Assembly: GCA_023853785.1 (NCBI GenBank)
Contig: JAJIRX010000533.1
Span: 248,001-312,000, forward strand
Length of the DNA: 64,000 nt
DNA from: Psilocybe azurescens
Lineage: Eukaryota > Basidiomycota > Agaricomycetes > Agaricales > Agrocybaceae
Direction: 5' to 3'
Shown piece after piece: positions 25,254 to 39,157 of the stretch (positions are counted from its first letter, which is position 1; each line of letters opens with the position of its first letter). Position numbers and translations under genes: made by a program. Below the pieces are notes generated by a model, which made no database searches, was not told the DNA's origin, and saw nothing but the letters and a program-made list of their open reading frames with translations.

Positions 25254-26578
25254 TTATGGAGCAAACAAAAATTCCACAAAAATGTTGAGACCGACTTCAT
25301 CCGTACCTCCATCTGCTACGTGATCCTGAACGGCCTCCGAGATTTGGTTTCGGGGAAGGTTCGAGTGGGCCACCTGGTCAGCCTGCATGCGCAAAATTGA
25401 ATTCTGTTGAACTGCCAGCCGCATAGCGTCTTCAGATGCCAAGAAGTTGACCAGTGCAGGGTTATTATGACCGCGAGCCTCAGGCCGTTCAAAGAATTCC
25501 CGGGCCAACTTTATTCTTTCGCTAGTATTCGATCCTCTGAGGCGGGTTCGCCATTCCAGAGATGCATATCGCGTATATAGTCCGTCCGTGAAAGAAGCAT
25601 AGTATGCGAGTTTGGCTTGTACTCGGTCCAGGAGATTGCGGAGTTTTATACGACGGAAGGCGATGCTGTCGGTGGGACACTGAAAACGATAACCAGGTGA
25701 TGGTGAGTATGCACAGGGGAATAAGAGGTTAGTGGACGTACGCCTTCAGTAATCCATTCAGTGGTATCGGCGGTACTCTCCTTAACGAATTCAAGTTCTT
25801 GTTGGGTGTTTGCGAGTTCTCCCTTCATATGCTTTACCGTTGCCTCCAAATCTTCGGTTTTCCTCCTCCAACTCTCAGTTTCCGTCTCCAACTTCTTCGT
25901 CTTGTCGAGTAGCTTATCCATCATTCCGTAAAGGTCCTGAATGTCGGGAGAGTTACCTAAACCCAAGAAAGACCCGAACCATGAGTACCAGAACACAGAC
26001 GATAGAACGAATAGTTACCTTGGTCTTTGAGCGTCTGCTGGGCCGGATGCCGGTTCCGCTTCACTTTCTTTCCACTTGCTTTGATAATGATGTGACATAT
26101 CAGCATCAGCTATAACAAGTACGGCACAGAGGAGGAGCTTACGATGATCGTCTGTTAAGAGCTCGTTCACCGCGGTAAGCCGGACGACTTCTCGATGTGT
26201 ATCACAAAATTCGTCTGGCTTAGTAGTAGGAACAATGAGCAAGCCCGTCTGGTAGGGACCAAACATCTGTTCCATCGTCAGGGTGGGTTTAGCAGGGCGT
26301 GGAACGATGACGCCGTCTGTGCAAATGGGATCAGTACTGATGTGACGGGGTGTCACAGTGTGCGAATTACCTTGGATGTGGGTCCAACGGGGAACGTAAG
26401 GTATGGCATCGATGAAGGTGCCGTTTACTTCTCCATCTTTCAACGAGAACTTGTTTTCTAACTCTGCCCCGTAAATTCTGAGCACTTCACTGACGACAGT
26501 GTCTCCCAACCTGTCATTGGGTACGACATGGAAATCCGTTTGACGTTGAATGTGGATCAGCTTGGGTTTAGAGGCCAT
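25254..26578 (-). CDS. Hypothetical coiled-coil protein inside the repeat array
   Basis: Intact five-exon gene of unknown function: 26578-26371, 26316-26143, 26078-26019, 25956-25742, 25679-25254, giving 360 residues, all GT-AG. It starts MASKPKLIHIQRQTDFHVVP. Residues about 70-127 hold a globular stretch (MEQMFGPYQTGLLIVP). A Lys-rich piece (GKKVKRNRHPAQQTLKDQ) is followed by a heptad-like coiled coil (MMDKLLDKTKKLETETESWR then LEATVKHMKGELANTQQELE) near residues 160-205. The C-terminal half is helical and charged. It is single-copy in this window and lies between repeat copies A and B, so it was inserted there or kept when one kinase was lost. No family recognised. Confidence 0.65.
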
Positions 26579-27551
26579 CCGAGAACGTAGAGAGAGGCAA
26601 GGAGGTAAAAGGATTCGGAGAAAACAGGTTCTCACCCGTATTGGGTCACCGAAAATGCTGACAAATGATTGGATAATCTCAGCATCGATCTCGCATTCAT
26701 TCCTAAGTCGTTTTTGTCTTTTAGTTCGTTCCACTTGCTGATGGCTGATTCACGACGCTTGGTCCTCCCCACTGGGTGTCACTCCCAATTCACTGCCATC
26801 TTGGTGGTCGATGGCCGCTCAGGTCACAGAAATTTTGACCTCTGAGCATTGATTAGATAGCTCTCACCAGAGTTCAAGCCTAATTCAAGCCCGCCGATTG
26901 TTGCGCTTTTTCCTCATTTCCTTGAGTCGTGCACAGTCGCGTTCTGGTAGGTAAATTTATTGCTTTCCTTTCTACATCTCCTTGTCCCCGGGCATACACT
27001 TCTTTATTTTTTCAAGTACGCCTCACGTTCTTTTTGTGGTCTTCTAGTGAGGAAGAAGCAGTGCGGGGTGTCATTGATGGGTGAAGGGATGGGGAAGGAC
27101 TCAGGAGGACTGTTCAAAATGGGCCAAGGTGAGTGCGAGTTTTCACGGACATATTCAACATTGCTGCACATCCGCGGCTGCCCACTAATCTCAGCTCCCC
27201 AGGAACTTGAAAACATCCTTGTCTTCCTCAATGACTCGTTCTTCTCAATGACTCCGGCCCTCGCAATGGCCAGCTTTGTCCTTGAAGACCCTCACCACCC
27301 CTACCTTCCCCTCTCTGCTCATCCCGCCTTCACGACATCCACGGGCTCATTGACGCTCTCTTGACCTCCGATTTACATGTAATCGTATCTTCTTTAATTA
27401 TGGAGGAATACCGACTGGGTGACAATCAACGTGAGTGATGTTGAGTTCCAACCTTTTTCCACTCAATGTCATGACCTTACCATAGCTAACACATTTTATC
27501 CAATCTCCACAGGTATATGTATTGCTATGACTTCTATAGGCCATTCTATGG
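26579..27551. other. Unique region between the coiled-coil gene and repeat copy B
   Basis: No supported gene. An open frame of 134 codons (26960-27364) has no family resemblance and mixed composition. Homology to the repeat units resumes near 27552. Confidence 0.35.
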
Positions 27552-27675
27552 ACTTATCCACCCTCTGATATTGGCCTCATACGTGACTCCTCTTTTACCA
27601 CACAAGGCTTGGTTTGTCCGTACGAACTACATGCAAGACTTGTGCATGATCCTAGACTCATTTCCTGCCATCGAG

Positions 27676-28228
27676 ATGGATACTCAATTCGTGAGGGTTC
27701 CCATTGACTCTTTCATGGAGACGTATCTTCCTTTCGTACCCCCTGAGGTGACCAAATTTATTATTCAACGATCATCACCCGAGGAATCCTATCAACCTTC
27801 ACCTGAAAATCAAATCATCAAGTGAAGAGTCCTCTGGAATCGAAGGATCGCTACATGATGATGCGCTATACGCTGGAAATTTTTTGATGCTCGGCGACGA
27901 TAACCGTGTGATGTTCAGAGATTTTTCGCAACTTCCAACCCAAATAAACGGTTCTAAGAAAGTCGTTTATGAGCCTCTCGTGGAGATCGTAGAGCAGATA
28001 TCTCAGATAAAGGATCTCATTCCCGACCGTCCTCGTAACCAATATCACTATCGAAAATTATCACAGGTTTATGGAATGTGGGTTGCATTTCCCTGCGAAC
28101 CAAGTCGGTGGATTGAAAAAATGATGAGTTATAATAGATTATGGGTTTCCACGGGTATGGGTTATGGCGAGTTCGACTTGGATTCGACTGTATCTCTATT
28201 TGATGTTCACCTTCACCGTTCACGATGA
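27676..28228 (+). pseudogene. Truncated FunK1 kinase N-terminus, copy B
   Basis: Same fragment as at 22307: MDTQFVRVPIDSFMETYLPF, IIQRSSPEESYQPSPEN. One extra base then breaks the frame and gives a stop at 27823; the sequence resumes in another frame with GDDNRVMFRDFSQLPTQ and DLIPDRPRNQYHYRKL. The same extra base is in the inverted copy C, so the break predates that duplication. No kinase catalytic core follows. Confidence 0.75.
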
Positions 28229-30316
28229 CAGGGTATAAGCATGGGGTCATTGCCGAGGGCGCGTGCCCAAACCCTCGGCGGCGGGCAAAGAAGAAGATAT
28301 GTGGAAAACATGAGATTTGCCATATTTGGATTTCTGCTTTGAGTGGCGCAGAGTGGCTGGAGCTTCTACTAGTTCTAGTGTGCTTTGAGTGTGCTAATTC
28401 CTATACACAGTGTAGTAATCCTCGGCGTGCCCAGACACGGTTTGTGCGATTTGTCAAGCCCGGGTTTCCTCAGAGCCAAATGGCATTGCAGGGTAATCCT
28501 CTAGGTTCAATCTTTATTGTGTATCATTTCTTAATGCCATGACCATGTACTCTGCAGAAATGTACACATGACACCCGGTCTCAACGTCGACTTCATATGA
28601 CGCATTTAATTAAATTCTGACTGTCATTTCTCTCTTTTTCTGTGTTTTTTCTCTCAACCTTGACTTTGACCTTGTCAGTGAACGTCCGGACAGCCTGTGT
28701 GACAGCGCATCCTTATCCGAGTCATATCCCATGTCTACGGGCTCCCCAACGAATAAGTGAGTACGCAACTTGACGATAGTTGAACGAACATATGTATAGA
28801 TATCGTGAGGCTTCCGAATAACGAGGACGTAGTGCAGCCTTAATGTGCGCTCACTCGTCCATTCATCCCTTCCGAACTAGTATGAGTGCCCTAAGTAAAA
28901 ATTTGACATAGCACCTTGAATTTAGCGATGTCCAAGGATAAGGATAAGGGTCAATGCATTTGACCACTGGAAGAATTCAGGCGACTGTGGCTCTGGCAAT
29001 TGCACGCAATCGAAGGGCGTCGTATTTGATTTTTTAGAATATTTCTTGGGAAGATTTTATTAAGGCTGCTGCTGCCGCTGAAGGAGCTTCCTTGGGTTCC
29101 GCCGGTCGGTTGATGGGAGGCTCGCGAGAAGCTTAAAGTTAAGACTTGAAGGCCGTATGATAAGAGCTGAGTAAGTCGGTGTCGAGGCTTCATACCTCAC
29201 GAGCAGTGTATATATAGCCTTGAGCTCGTGCAACTCAGGCATCCAAGTATTTTTGGTATCGAGACAGCTCGAGTTGTCACTCGACACTCAATACTCAGCA
29301 GTAGTGTATTTATGGGTGATCCCATGCATGAACATGAACATGGACACGATCGTGATCGTGAATTGGTCCACTGGAGTCCGGCAGTGGCAGGCCTGTCTGA
29401 TCACTGCATATTACATAGGACGAGTCATGAGCGTGAGTCTTTATAAGCACTATAATAAGCACAAGTCTGTAGGATTGAAATAACACTGTGGTTCAAGTTG
29501 CCGCGCATGTATTGATATGTTATGTATCAGTATCGATGACGTGAGGTTGGCGATTCATCATTCGCGGTCCAGTTGGAGCTCAAGGTGCAGAGATATTATA
29601 GTCGTAGTCGCGTGTGCGACTGAAGTAGGGATTTCAGAGATGGTGTTCAAGGGATTTTTTGAGGGGGAGGGAGGATGAAATCTATCCTGACTCCTGAGTC
29701 CGGCGGAAGAGGAGGAGGGCATGCCATAAGCGCAAGGTACGTACTGTAACGTATTATCACGGTATACAATATCGCTTACGGTACGTACATTGAAGAGAAA
29801 ACTTAAAGCGGTGCAAAAGTTTTGTGCGCTAGGACTGAAGAGGACCTGATCATTTTCGGGAGGCCTCAAGGACGGAGATAAACGATGATCTTGAAACGAT
29901 GGATCCGGATTCAAACAAGGTTCATGAAGGGCTAAAGGATCAATACGCTGACCGGAAACGACTGAAGATAGACGACAAGTGATAGTAATGGCGTAGCTGA
30001 TTCGAAATGAATTACAGCTCGCAAACTATGATAAACTATATATGTGTAACAAATTTAAACAAAACATTATGATACAAGTCTAGTAACAGGTTATAATTAC
30101 ACTTTGAATAAGTCCTTGAACTCGATAATAGCCGATATGCCGTTCTACCCTGTTTTTTTAACCTGCTCTATGTAAATAGTATCGTTGCTTGATATTTGCA
30201 TGTACTCGTAATCTAAGTTAAAATAAGAGTAGTCGCAAGGTAAACGCGAGGCGACTGTAGCCTGGAATTATAAGGGAGTGATCTACCTCGTTGATTCTTG
30301 GAACTGAAGTACGACA
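28229..30316 (+). repeat. AT-rich spacer of the kinase/zinc-finger repeat, copy B
   Basis: Block-wise match to copies A, C and D. It contains 28471-28910, the reverse orientation of the block at 23082-23626. It also holds about 245 bp (28911-29157) missing from A, and a block (29540-29830) missing from A but present in C and D. Short open frames in it are not conserved as protein apart from the mini frame at 29899. Confidence 0.7.
29899..29982 (+). CDS. Conserved 27-residue mini reading frame, copy B
   Basis: Same peptide frame as at 24066: starts MDPDSNKVHEGL, ends RKRLKIDDK. It is preserved without a stop or frameshift in three repeat copies that otherwise contain indels. Possibly a last exon left over from a kinase gene. 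Confidence 0.3.
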   Translation: MDPDSNKVHEGLKDQYADRKRLKIDDK

Positions 30317-31184
30317 ATGCCCGGCGGCGTTTCTGAGGAGTACGCCGCGCGCACGGTATGCTGGTCTCATTCGAAAAGGTGCAAACAAACATTGGAAGAA
30401 ATTACAGGGGAGTCGAACTCCTTACGCGGAAAGTTCCTTGGAAAATTTTACAGTAACTGCGAAGCAAAACCGGACCATGACTACAGTTGCAAGTACAGCC
30501 ATACGATTTTCAACACCAAGAGGATTTTGCGTCTGGTCAGCGGCGCCTATTCCTTCTTTCCCATTCATCGTACTTACACGGGCAATCCATAACACAATCA
30601 GAGGGTTAAAAGACCAAATTTTGTTGTCCAACTCAACTATGGATATGGATTTGAGCGATACGGCATGTACGACGGGTGGACAGATGGCTGGGACGTCGTC
30701 GTCGATGGGATCGATTACAGTTCGAAAGGACGTGATGAGAAGACGTAATACAATGTACCAAAGTCTTTGCTGCTGGCGGAGCATAAGCTAGGGATAAATA
30801 CATTCGACCCCAAAGAAGACAGCAATGTGGGTTCTTTTAATAATCACAAAGCAGGCATATATTAATCGATGTCAACAGGACAAGGTTCAAAGCATCTGTA
30901 GATCCAACAATGATCATGGTTTCTGCAAATTCAAGGCAGAATGCCGCTATGATCATGATCTCGTGGATGGTAGACGTCTTGAACAACTTGTTTGCTGGGC
31001 CGACGAAGGCATGTCGCCAAATCGCGACTACATGACCGTCGAATGCAGGGTGGAAGGTGACCAAGAACCTATCTGGAAAATCACTATGAAGCCAGACGCA
31101 TTCGCCAAGCTTAGGCATAAGTCCAATTGTCATGGGGGGAGTTTACGAGGGAAAAGATCTATTGAAAGTCGTGAGACGTATTGA
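30317..31184 (+). pseudogene. CCCH zinc-finger gene, copy B
   Basis: Best-preserved first part: from the ATG at 30317 it reads MPGGVSEEYAARTVCWSHSK, FYSNCEAKPDHD, CKYSHTIFNTKRILRL and stops at TAA (30590-30592) after TGNP. All three copies share this stop. The frame then continues openly (NYGYGFERYGMYDGWTDGWD, DYSSKGRDEKT) to a second TAA that only this copy has. After an intron ending at 30880 comes the CCCH finger (CRSNNDHGFCKFKAECRYDH), then WADEGMSPNRDYMTVECRVE, ending at 31184. Either the true gene ends after about 91 residues or all copies are dead. Confidence 0.6.
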
Positions 31185-31497
31185 GCGAGCCATAGGATCG
31201 AAGAGGTAGCTGTTCCTGGAATCAGAAACACTGTACTCCTGCGGTATGCAGCTAACGCGATGGATGTTGAACACTTGCAGTCTGAGGCTCAGTCTGGGCA
31301 TATAACACTTCAGAATTCTAGTAGGAAATTATATCATTATCAAATTTACTCCATGCGATATCATACTGAAGCTTCATGATGTACCGAATTTAAGGTCATA
31401 TCACAAGGGCCCAATTGCTGGCCAATAGTCAGGGTACCTTTCTCCAAGCCTACTGGTCGTTGCTTTGGAAATGGTGGTTTATTATTTTGGCGCTACG

Positions 31498-31578
31498 TCG
31501 GGTATGGTGTAACGGCTAACATTGCCGCCTCTCATACAGTGATCGCGGCAGCTCGGGGTTCGATTCCCCGTACCTGAA
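31498..31578 (+). tRNA. tRNA-Glu (CUC) with 9-base intron
   Basis: Same tRNA as at 17935 with intron TACAGTGAT after A37 and one change in the 3' acceptor strand (TACCTGA, a G-U pair). Its upstream flank matches that of the third copy (57725) and its downstream flank matches that of the first copy, so it is the junction between two repeat arms. Confidence 0.9.
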
Positions 31579-32720
31579 TATTTTGGCTGAATCTTGTCGA
31601 GTCATCCATTATCTTGACTCTCGAAAGCTTTCAGGACCCTTCTTATACACACAAGTTTATGACGCATTTTTGGAAGAGGCCACCTCACCTACTTTCTAAC
31701 TGAAAAGGAATGAATTGACACCCGAACCCTGCTGGGCCATTATAGACCGCTATACATCGCGAGTATGGTTGTCACACGAAGCTGGCGCCATCAAGCTTAG
31801 AAGATAACACGGATATTCCTGATAGAATATTGTTTTACATTAATGTGGTCCACCCGTTTCTTACATAAACTGACAATATCTAAGTAAAAATTACGTCAAG
31901 CATGCATTGTCTAGGTGATCAATTGAATGCGGATAAGTTGAGGCAGCCAACACCGGCGCAAAAAACTTCTCACAATGGGTAAGTAGCGTCACTGGATCCT
32001 GACAATTTTCCGATACATTTCCAATAGAATTATTATCTATGGAGTGATGCAAGAGCTGTTGTAGACAGGGACCGGTATCGAACCCGCGAGTATCCATGGC
32101 ATTGAAGATAAAGCCACATAATCCCATTAAGACCAACAAAGAACGAGAGTGCTGCCTTAAAACACATCACGAGATATGGGCCCCTCAGTACCTCCGGCTA
32201 CCAGCCTTCACTGGAGCCTGGACTAATCCAAGAAATACGGAGATGCTATATGTGTCCTCGTTTATCGAGTTTAAAATAACCTGGGACCTAGTGAAGCGAT
32301 TTTATTTTTAAAGACGACAACTATGTACTTTGGGTCATTGTTGATGATGAGGACCGGTAGTTGTTTTATTTTTGTGGGTGAGAAGGTGATGGAGAAAAGG
32401 ATAGCCAATAGGACTATTCTAGAACAGAGAAAATTTTTATGGAAATTACAAACATGCGGGATACTGGCCCACCTACTGCCAGCTGCTCTACCCTATACAG
32501 GAGACAATGAACATGAAGGTGCTGGCCTCAGTCATTATACCGAATTTGGCCAGTGATTGTGATCGCAGTATGGCCGCGGCGGCTGGAAACAATGGTCACT
32601 TCGTGGGAATTTGTTAACACCACCACGTGCATCCGATTGAACGCGTCGCGGGTGGCACTGCTAAGCTCTTAGGAACACTACTTAAGATGCCCTGACATCT
32701 CTTAGTTTTCTTCACTTCTA
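31579..32720 (+). repeat. Spacer repeat downstream of tRNA-Glu, copy 2
   Basis: Counterpart of 18014-19250, placed between tRNA-Glu and kinase K2 just as copy 1 lies between tRNA-Glu and K1. No gene recognised. Confidence 0.75.
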
Positions 32721-32988
32721 TATTCCACAATGGCAGACAAGATCCTACCAACGTAGGTCCTAGCTTTCTTACGTGCACACGTCAGCTAACGGGTCTTCAT
32801 CAGCATTACGAACCCAGCGATCAACGATATTAAACATGATGGAGGGTAAGTTACATCTTCGTTACCTATGTTTGCAGTCGAAGGTCGAAGTTGACATATA
32901 CTCCAGCGTGCCTGAAACTCCTCGCAGTCATAGAAGCCATGCAGGGAAAGCTAACATCACTGTTCTGCGACCCGTCATTGCCATCGAG

Positions 32989-35643
32989 ATGGATAGGGAA
33001 TTTGTGAAGGTTCCTCTCGACTCTTTCATGGAGACGTACCTTCCTTTTGTACCCTCCGCAGAGGTCATTAACCGTATCATCCAACAATTGTCATCCGAGG
33101 AATCCAATCAACCATCACCCAAGAACAAATCACCAAGTGAAGGGTCATCTGGAGTCAAAGTGTCGCTCCGTGATGCACTTCGCGCTGGAAAATCCCTCAT
33201 GCTCCGTCACGATAATTGTCTGATGTTCAGAGCCTATCCACAACCGCCAACCCAAGCACACGGTACAGAAAAATCCGTGTATTCACCTCTATCAAAGATC
33301 GCAGAGCAAATATCCCAGATAAAGGATCTCATTCCTGACCGTCCTCGCAACGAATATCACTATCGAGACGTATCTTCAAAAAGATTCACTCAGATATTAA
33401 AGGATCTAACAACAAGATTGATGCATGCTTCATGTCTGGGGAGAGGAATTCACAGCCAGCAACACACGACATTGCAGTCGTCATTGAGCAGAAGCTTCTG
33501 TCGGCACAAAGAGCTGGCGTAAGCGTTACCACGTCCTCCTCGACTTAATGCCCGTACTCATCATCCATTTAGAATAACCGACAAGCAGTCTCAGCAAATG
33601 TTCAGATCATGAACGATGATGTCCGCCGTATGTTCACATTTGGGGTACGCTTTTTGCCTTTATAATGCGTCGCTATTCTGACAGGTCCACATCCAGATCA
33701 CCATCGAATCAGACCAGGTCACTGTGTGGTATCATTCCCGATCTCACTCTGCAGTTTCTGAGCAGTTCAGTTTTGTTAAAGCGAGTTTTTTCTTCCTTTT
33801 GTTCGTTTTTATTTCTGACATACTCCACAGAAACCGGAACTCCTGCTCAAAGTATTTACGTCGTTCTTGTACGCCAAGAGCGGGGAACTGGGATACGATC
33901 CCCTCGTTGAATATTTGGGACAAGGGCACTATCTTTTCAAAGAAATCCCCAACGTTCGCGATTCCTCTGTGCTCGACACATACAAATCCATCGATACTAT
34001 TTCAGAGATTCGAGCCAACAATATCTCCGGACGAATGGCCCGAGTTTTTACTGTTGTAAAATACAGCCAGAAGTCCAAAAGGTTTGGGACGACAAAATAT
34101 GTACTGAAGGATGTCTGGCTCGACGACAGCGCTCAAACGGAAAGACAGCTACAGGATGCGATCTTCCATGACATCGACAACTTCTGGAATGACAGGGATA
34201 CACCCCAGGTCTTGCCTCAATAAAAGGACTTCATCGCGATCTGGTCTCATCCAAAGCCTACAAGAAGCATTTTCTTTCAGTCGAAAATGACTACCATGGA
34301 AAGGAATCAAAGAAACTTCCCGACGACTTCCAGCCAGTCAGAGGCCTTCTTTCCGGCCCTCCCCTGGATGATGAGAATTCAGAAGCGACCACAACCGCTG
34401 CTCGAACCGCTGCTGATAAGAACAAGACAATTCATACAGTTCCTGTGAACGCCGCCTACGATGATTTTGCGCGTGACGATTTTGTGCGCACCTACACACC
34501 CAAGAAGCAATACCGCGTTGTTTACAGCGAGCTTTGCACTACTGTCGGGCAACTCGACACACTAGGAGAAGCGATTGATATTTTATGTCAATGTTTGACT
34601 CGTGCGTCCTCTTTCGCATTATTGGGTTCGTTCTGACCGATGTTTACTCTTTGTCTTATTCAGCACTGCAATTAATGTTTTGTGCTGGCTGGGTTCATCG
34701 CGACATCAGCTCTGGCAACATTATGGCCTATCGAAAGAATCTCGACAACAAAGAGCAGCCCTGGAGGGTCATCCTGGCTGATCTTGAATATGCGAAGAGA
34801 TACCCGTCTCCCCAGATTACTCGGTTTCACATGATCCAAAAACGGTATGTCGTCGTGCTCTGCATTCGTCGTTATTGACTAACAGTAGAACAGGGCACTC
34901 CGTTTTTCATGCCCATAGAAATTATGCTAAACATCACCCTCTTTTCGCCTACCTACGACGAATCATTAGCTTCAAAAGTTAGTTCAGAAAGGTCTGAAGC
35001 GCAAGCAGTGACTGTAGCTGCAACAACCTCAGAAGTAGCAGAAGAGGAGGACGTCTTCGAACAGGCACGACTACGAATGATAGCGAGGGATAAGGCCAAG
35101 AAACTCCGCTCGAAAGGTGTTGTCCATAACTTCCAGCACGACTTGGAGTCGATCTGGTGGCTTGTTCTCTGGTTTATAACCTCTCGTGTTGCTGGGGAAG
35201 CCGCCCAGCTATATGGTCAAAAGATTTTCCACAACAGCATCATACCTTCTCCCAAGAGACTCGCAGCATTCACGACTGAGATAGACGGCGATCTTAAACA
35301 ATGCTTGGGAAAATTGGCCGATCACTTTGCCGAACCTATGGAAAACATAAGAAATGCAATGGTCCTTAGCTATGTTCAACGCGTACGCGACAGCAAGCTC
35401 AGAGATATATCGTCCTTTGCTCCGATCTCCAACGGCTTCAGGACTTTCTTCAAGCATATCACAGAAAGTAAAGATAAGTGGTCTGCCACTCCATTGGGCG
35501 CTCAAAATCCGTATATCGACCCAGCGGAACGCAAACGACCTCGTCCAGACGACGACGACGACGCACAGGACGAAAACGAGATGGAGCCGAAGTCGAAATT
35601 GCCCAAGACAAGTGACTCCCCAGAGGAGCAACTCACCGAATGA
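32989..35643 (+). CDS. FunK1-type fungal protein kinase K2 (three one-base frame breaks)
   Basis: Diverged paralogue of K1. Exons: 32989-33518, 33573-33644, 33685-33780, 33831-34601, 34664-34844, 34894-35643, about 800 residues if repaired. Features: MDREFVKVPLDSFMETYLPF, VLKDVWLDDSAQTERQL, FCAGWVHRDISSGNIM, LADLEYAK, GTPFFMPIEIML, VVHNFQHDLESIWWL, and an acidic/basic tail (KRPRPDDDDDAQDENE). The frame is broken three times, each one base short in a homopolymer: A5 at 33378-33382, C4 at 34203-34206, C4 at 34810-34813. Adding a base at each restores family sequence (SSKKIHSDIKGSNNKID; PPGLASIKGLH; PPDYSVSHDPKT). Intron 3 begins GCGAGT, a GC-AG intron. It may be functional with sequencing errors, or a young pseudogene. 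Confidence 0.75.
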
Positions 35644-36618
35644 TCAGCTCCTTTTGTGGTTTAGGTTTTCATGCGTGCTTTCTACGTTTTTCTCTCTATA
35701 TATGGATTATTTACCTATTTTTATCATCTTGCTCCAACCTTGGTCGGCACTCGAGTGTCGGCACTTGGGCCGTCGTATGAGTGTGCTATGCTGTCTCTGT
35801 CTTGTTTTTGCTTACTCAACTATATACATGATGTACCAGTTTGTAACTTTCTCAGTATTCGAATGTAAATTACCATTTAAATCGCTGTATGAGGTTGTTG
35901 TGCTTCACAGTGCCAGTAACGGACTGGACACTTGAGAAATAAATGCTTATTGTCCACCTATTTTGTTCCTATTTTAATAGGAACATTTTTGAACGCGTCG
36001 AGAGACGCACTTTCAAGTTTCAAGCTATTTCTTTATACCACCTGTTATGATCAACCCCAATTGCACTTACTCCTTTGTCCTTCGACGGGACCATCGATTG
36101 TACTAGGTGAACTTGAACACTCTACAACCAAAAATACAGGTGGGCATAATTTCTTTTTAGGGGCCAGTTTTCCGGTGGATTCCGTACTCATTTTGGCCCG
36201 ATTTGAGGTGGATTATCAAGTTCAAAAACAGTGTCGACCCCCTCACGTGCTTCCAGCAACTGCGACGCGGTTACCCCGGCTGCAGTGGTACCAACTGGTG
36301 AAGACTCCGAAGAGTGCCCAGACTGCGACACTTGGTCCTTGCTCTCCGACAGATTTCTCGAAACCTTTATTGCAAACTTGGCGGTGTCATATTAGCATTC
36401 GAATTTTGCTCTGTTCCCTCAGCTGCACGTGGTGGCGTTGGAAATTCCCCCACAACCTGGAGAATTAAAGACGCGGCCAGGCTTGGGCCAGGCGCGAATA
36501 TTTGCCCACTATTACCGACCACCAAATCTTGTCAACATAGTATTTGCTTCATACATGTAACTACAGGTTTGGAGTCTTTCTATCAAAATCAATATGCATT
36601 TACTCGTGCCCAATTTTA
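35644..36618. other. Intergenic between K2 and the long inverted repeat
   Basis: No supported gene. A few frames of 65-190 codons overlap each other in different frames and none looks like a family. Confidence 0.35.
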
Positions 36619-37526
36619 GTATCCGTGATTATGTAATATGATGGCTTTTCCCTCCCGGTTGGTCAACATTAAATGACCTCGTTCTCAACAGATAGAATAA
36701 ATAAATCTATGAAATTAAAATGAGAGGATTCTGTGTATCTATAGATTATTATTTCAGATTTATGTATAGAGGCATTCAATATTAGGTTGGTGGGACACAA
36801 ATCAGTCAACTTCCACACTTTTTAGTGCTGATGCTAAGTTGAGAATGATAGAACATTTCCATGACTGTATTTAATCTAGATAACTTATGAATAATATTTT
36901 GAGACTATTAAGAGTACATCCACTCATTTATTAGGAGGCAGCAACATTTCTGGGCATGAATATTGCAATACAGATTTGATTACCAATTTGAATTAAATTT
37001 AGACAATCAGAACTAAGCATCTTGCAGAGTTTCTATGCAATAAATCCCTTCCAAAATTCAGGAATGTTTTAATAGGAAACATTGAATTAAAGAATTAAAA
37101 TTTTGGGTGTCTTTGGATGTCTTGGTTCTTGAGAAAGAGGTTGTTTATGCTTGACCACTACCAGAAATTGTTATGATCAAATCTGTATTGCAATATTCAT
37201 GCCCAGAAATGTTGCTGCCTCCTAATAAATGAGTGGATGTACTCTTAATAGTCTCAAAAATATTATTCATAAGTTATCTAGATTAAATACAGTCATGGAA
37301 ATGTTCTATCATTCTCAACTTAGCATCAGCACTAAAAAGTGTGGAAGTTGACTGATTTGTGTCCCACCAACCTAATATTGAATGCCTCTATACATAAATC
37401 TGAAATAATAATCTATAGATACACAGAATCCTCTCAATTTCATAGATTTATTCTATCTGTTGAGAACGAGGTCATTTAATGTTGACCAACCGAGGAAAAG
37501 CCATCATATTACATAATCACGGATAC
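36619..37526. mobile_element. Non-autonomous element with long terminal inverted repeats
   Basis: Left arm 36619-36980 (starts GTATCCGTGATTATGTAATA) and right arm 37176-37526 are reverse complements of each other over about 355 bp with few differences, mainly short indels near 36711 and 36650. A 195-bp AT-rich centre has no coding capacity. Both ends are flanked by TA (36617-36618 and 37527-37528), which fits the TA target duplication of Tc1/mariner-like elements. The very long arms recall foldback elements or MITEs. No transposase is inside. The alternative is a plain inverted duplication; the TA flanks favour an element. Confidence 0.7.
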
Positions 37527-37615
37527 TAAAAGCTACATCATTACTATCATGCTAAAGAGAAGAGAAGAGAAGTCCATATTCAAACGGTACAAAGATTATT
37601 ACAGTCCAAATACAA

Positions 37616-39096
<1,481 letters not shown>

Positions 39097-39151
39097 TTTG
39101 GTGTGGAGAAGAAAGGGGAACAAAAGTCAGCTCATTCGGCGACTTCGAATA

Positions 39152-39157
39152 CTTATA
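39152..39157 (-). promoter_or_regulatory. TATA-like box of GH16 gene C
   Basis: TATAAG on the minus strand, 56 bp upstream of the start at 39096. GH16 gene B has a comparable AT-rich box about 60 bp upstream of its start, which supports the assignment. Confidence 0.35.

Noticed and set aside
26960..27364. 134-codon frame in the unique region before repeat copy B
   Set aside because: No family resemblance, no conserved splice context, and mixed composition. It was not strong enough to call a gene.
28225..28542. 105-codon frame downstream of kinase fragment B, repeated in copies A and C
   Set aside because: The frame differs between copies through indels and has no recognisable domain. It follows the truncation point, so it is probably non-coding.
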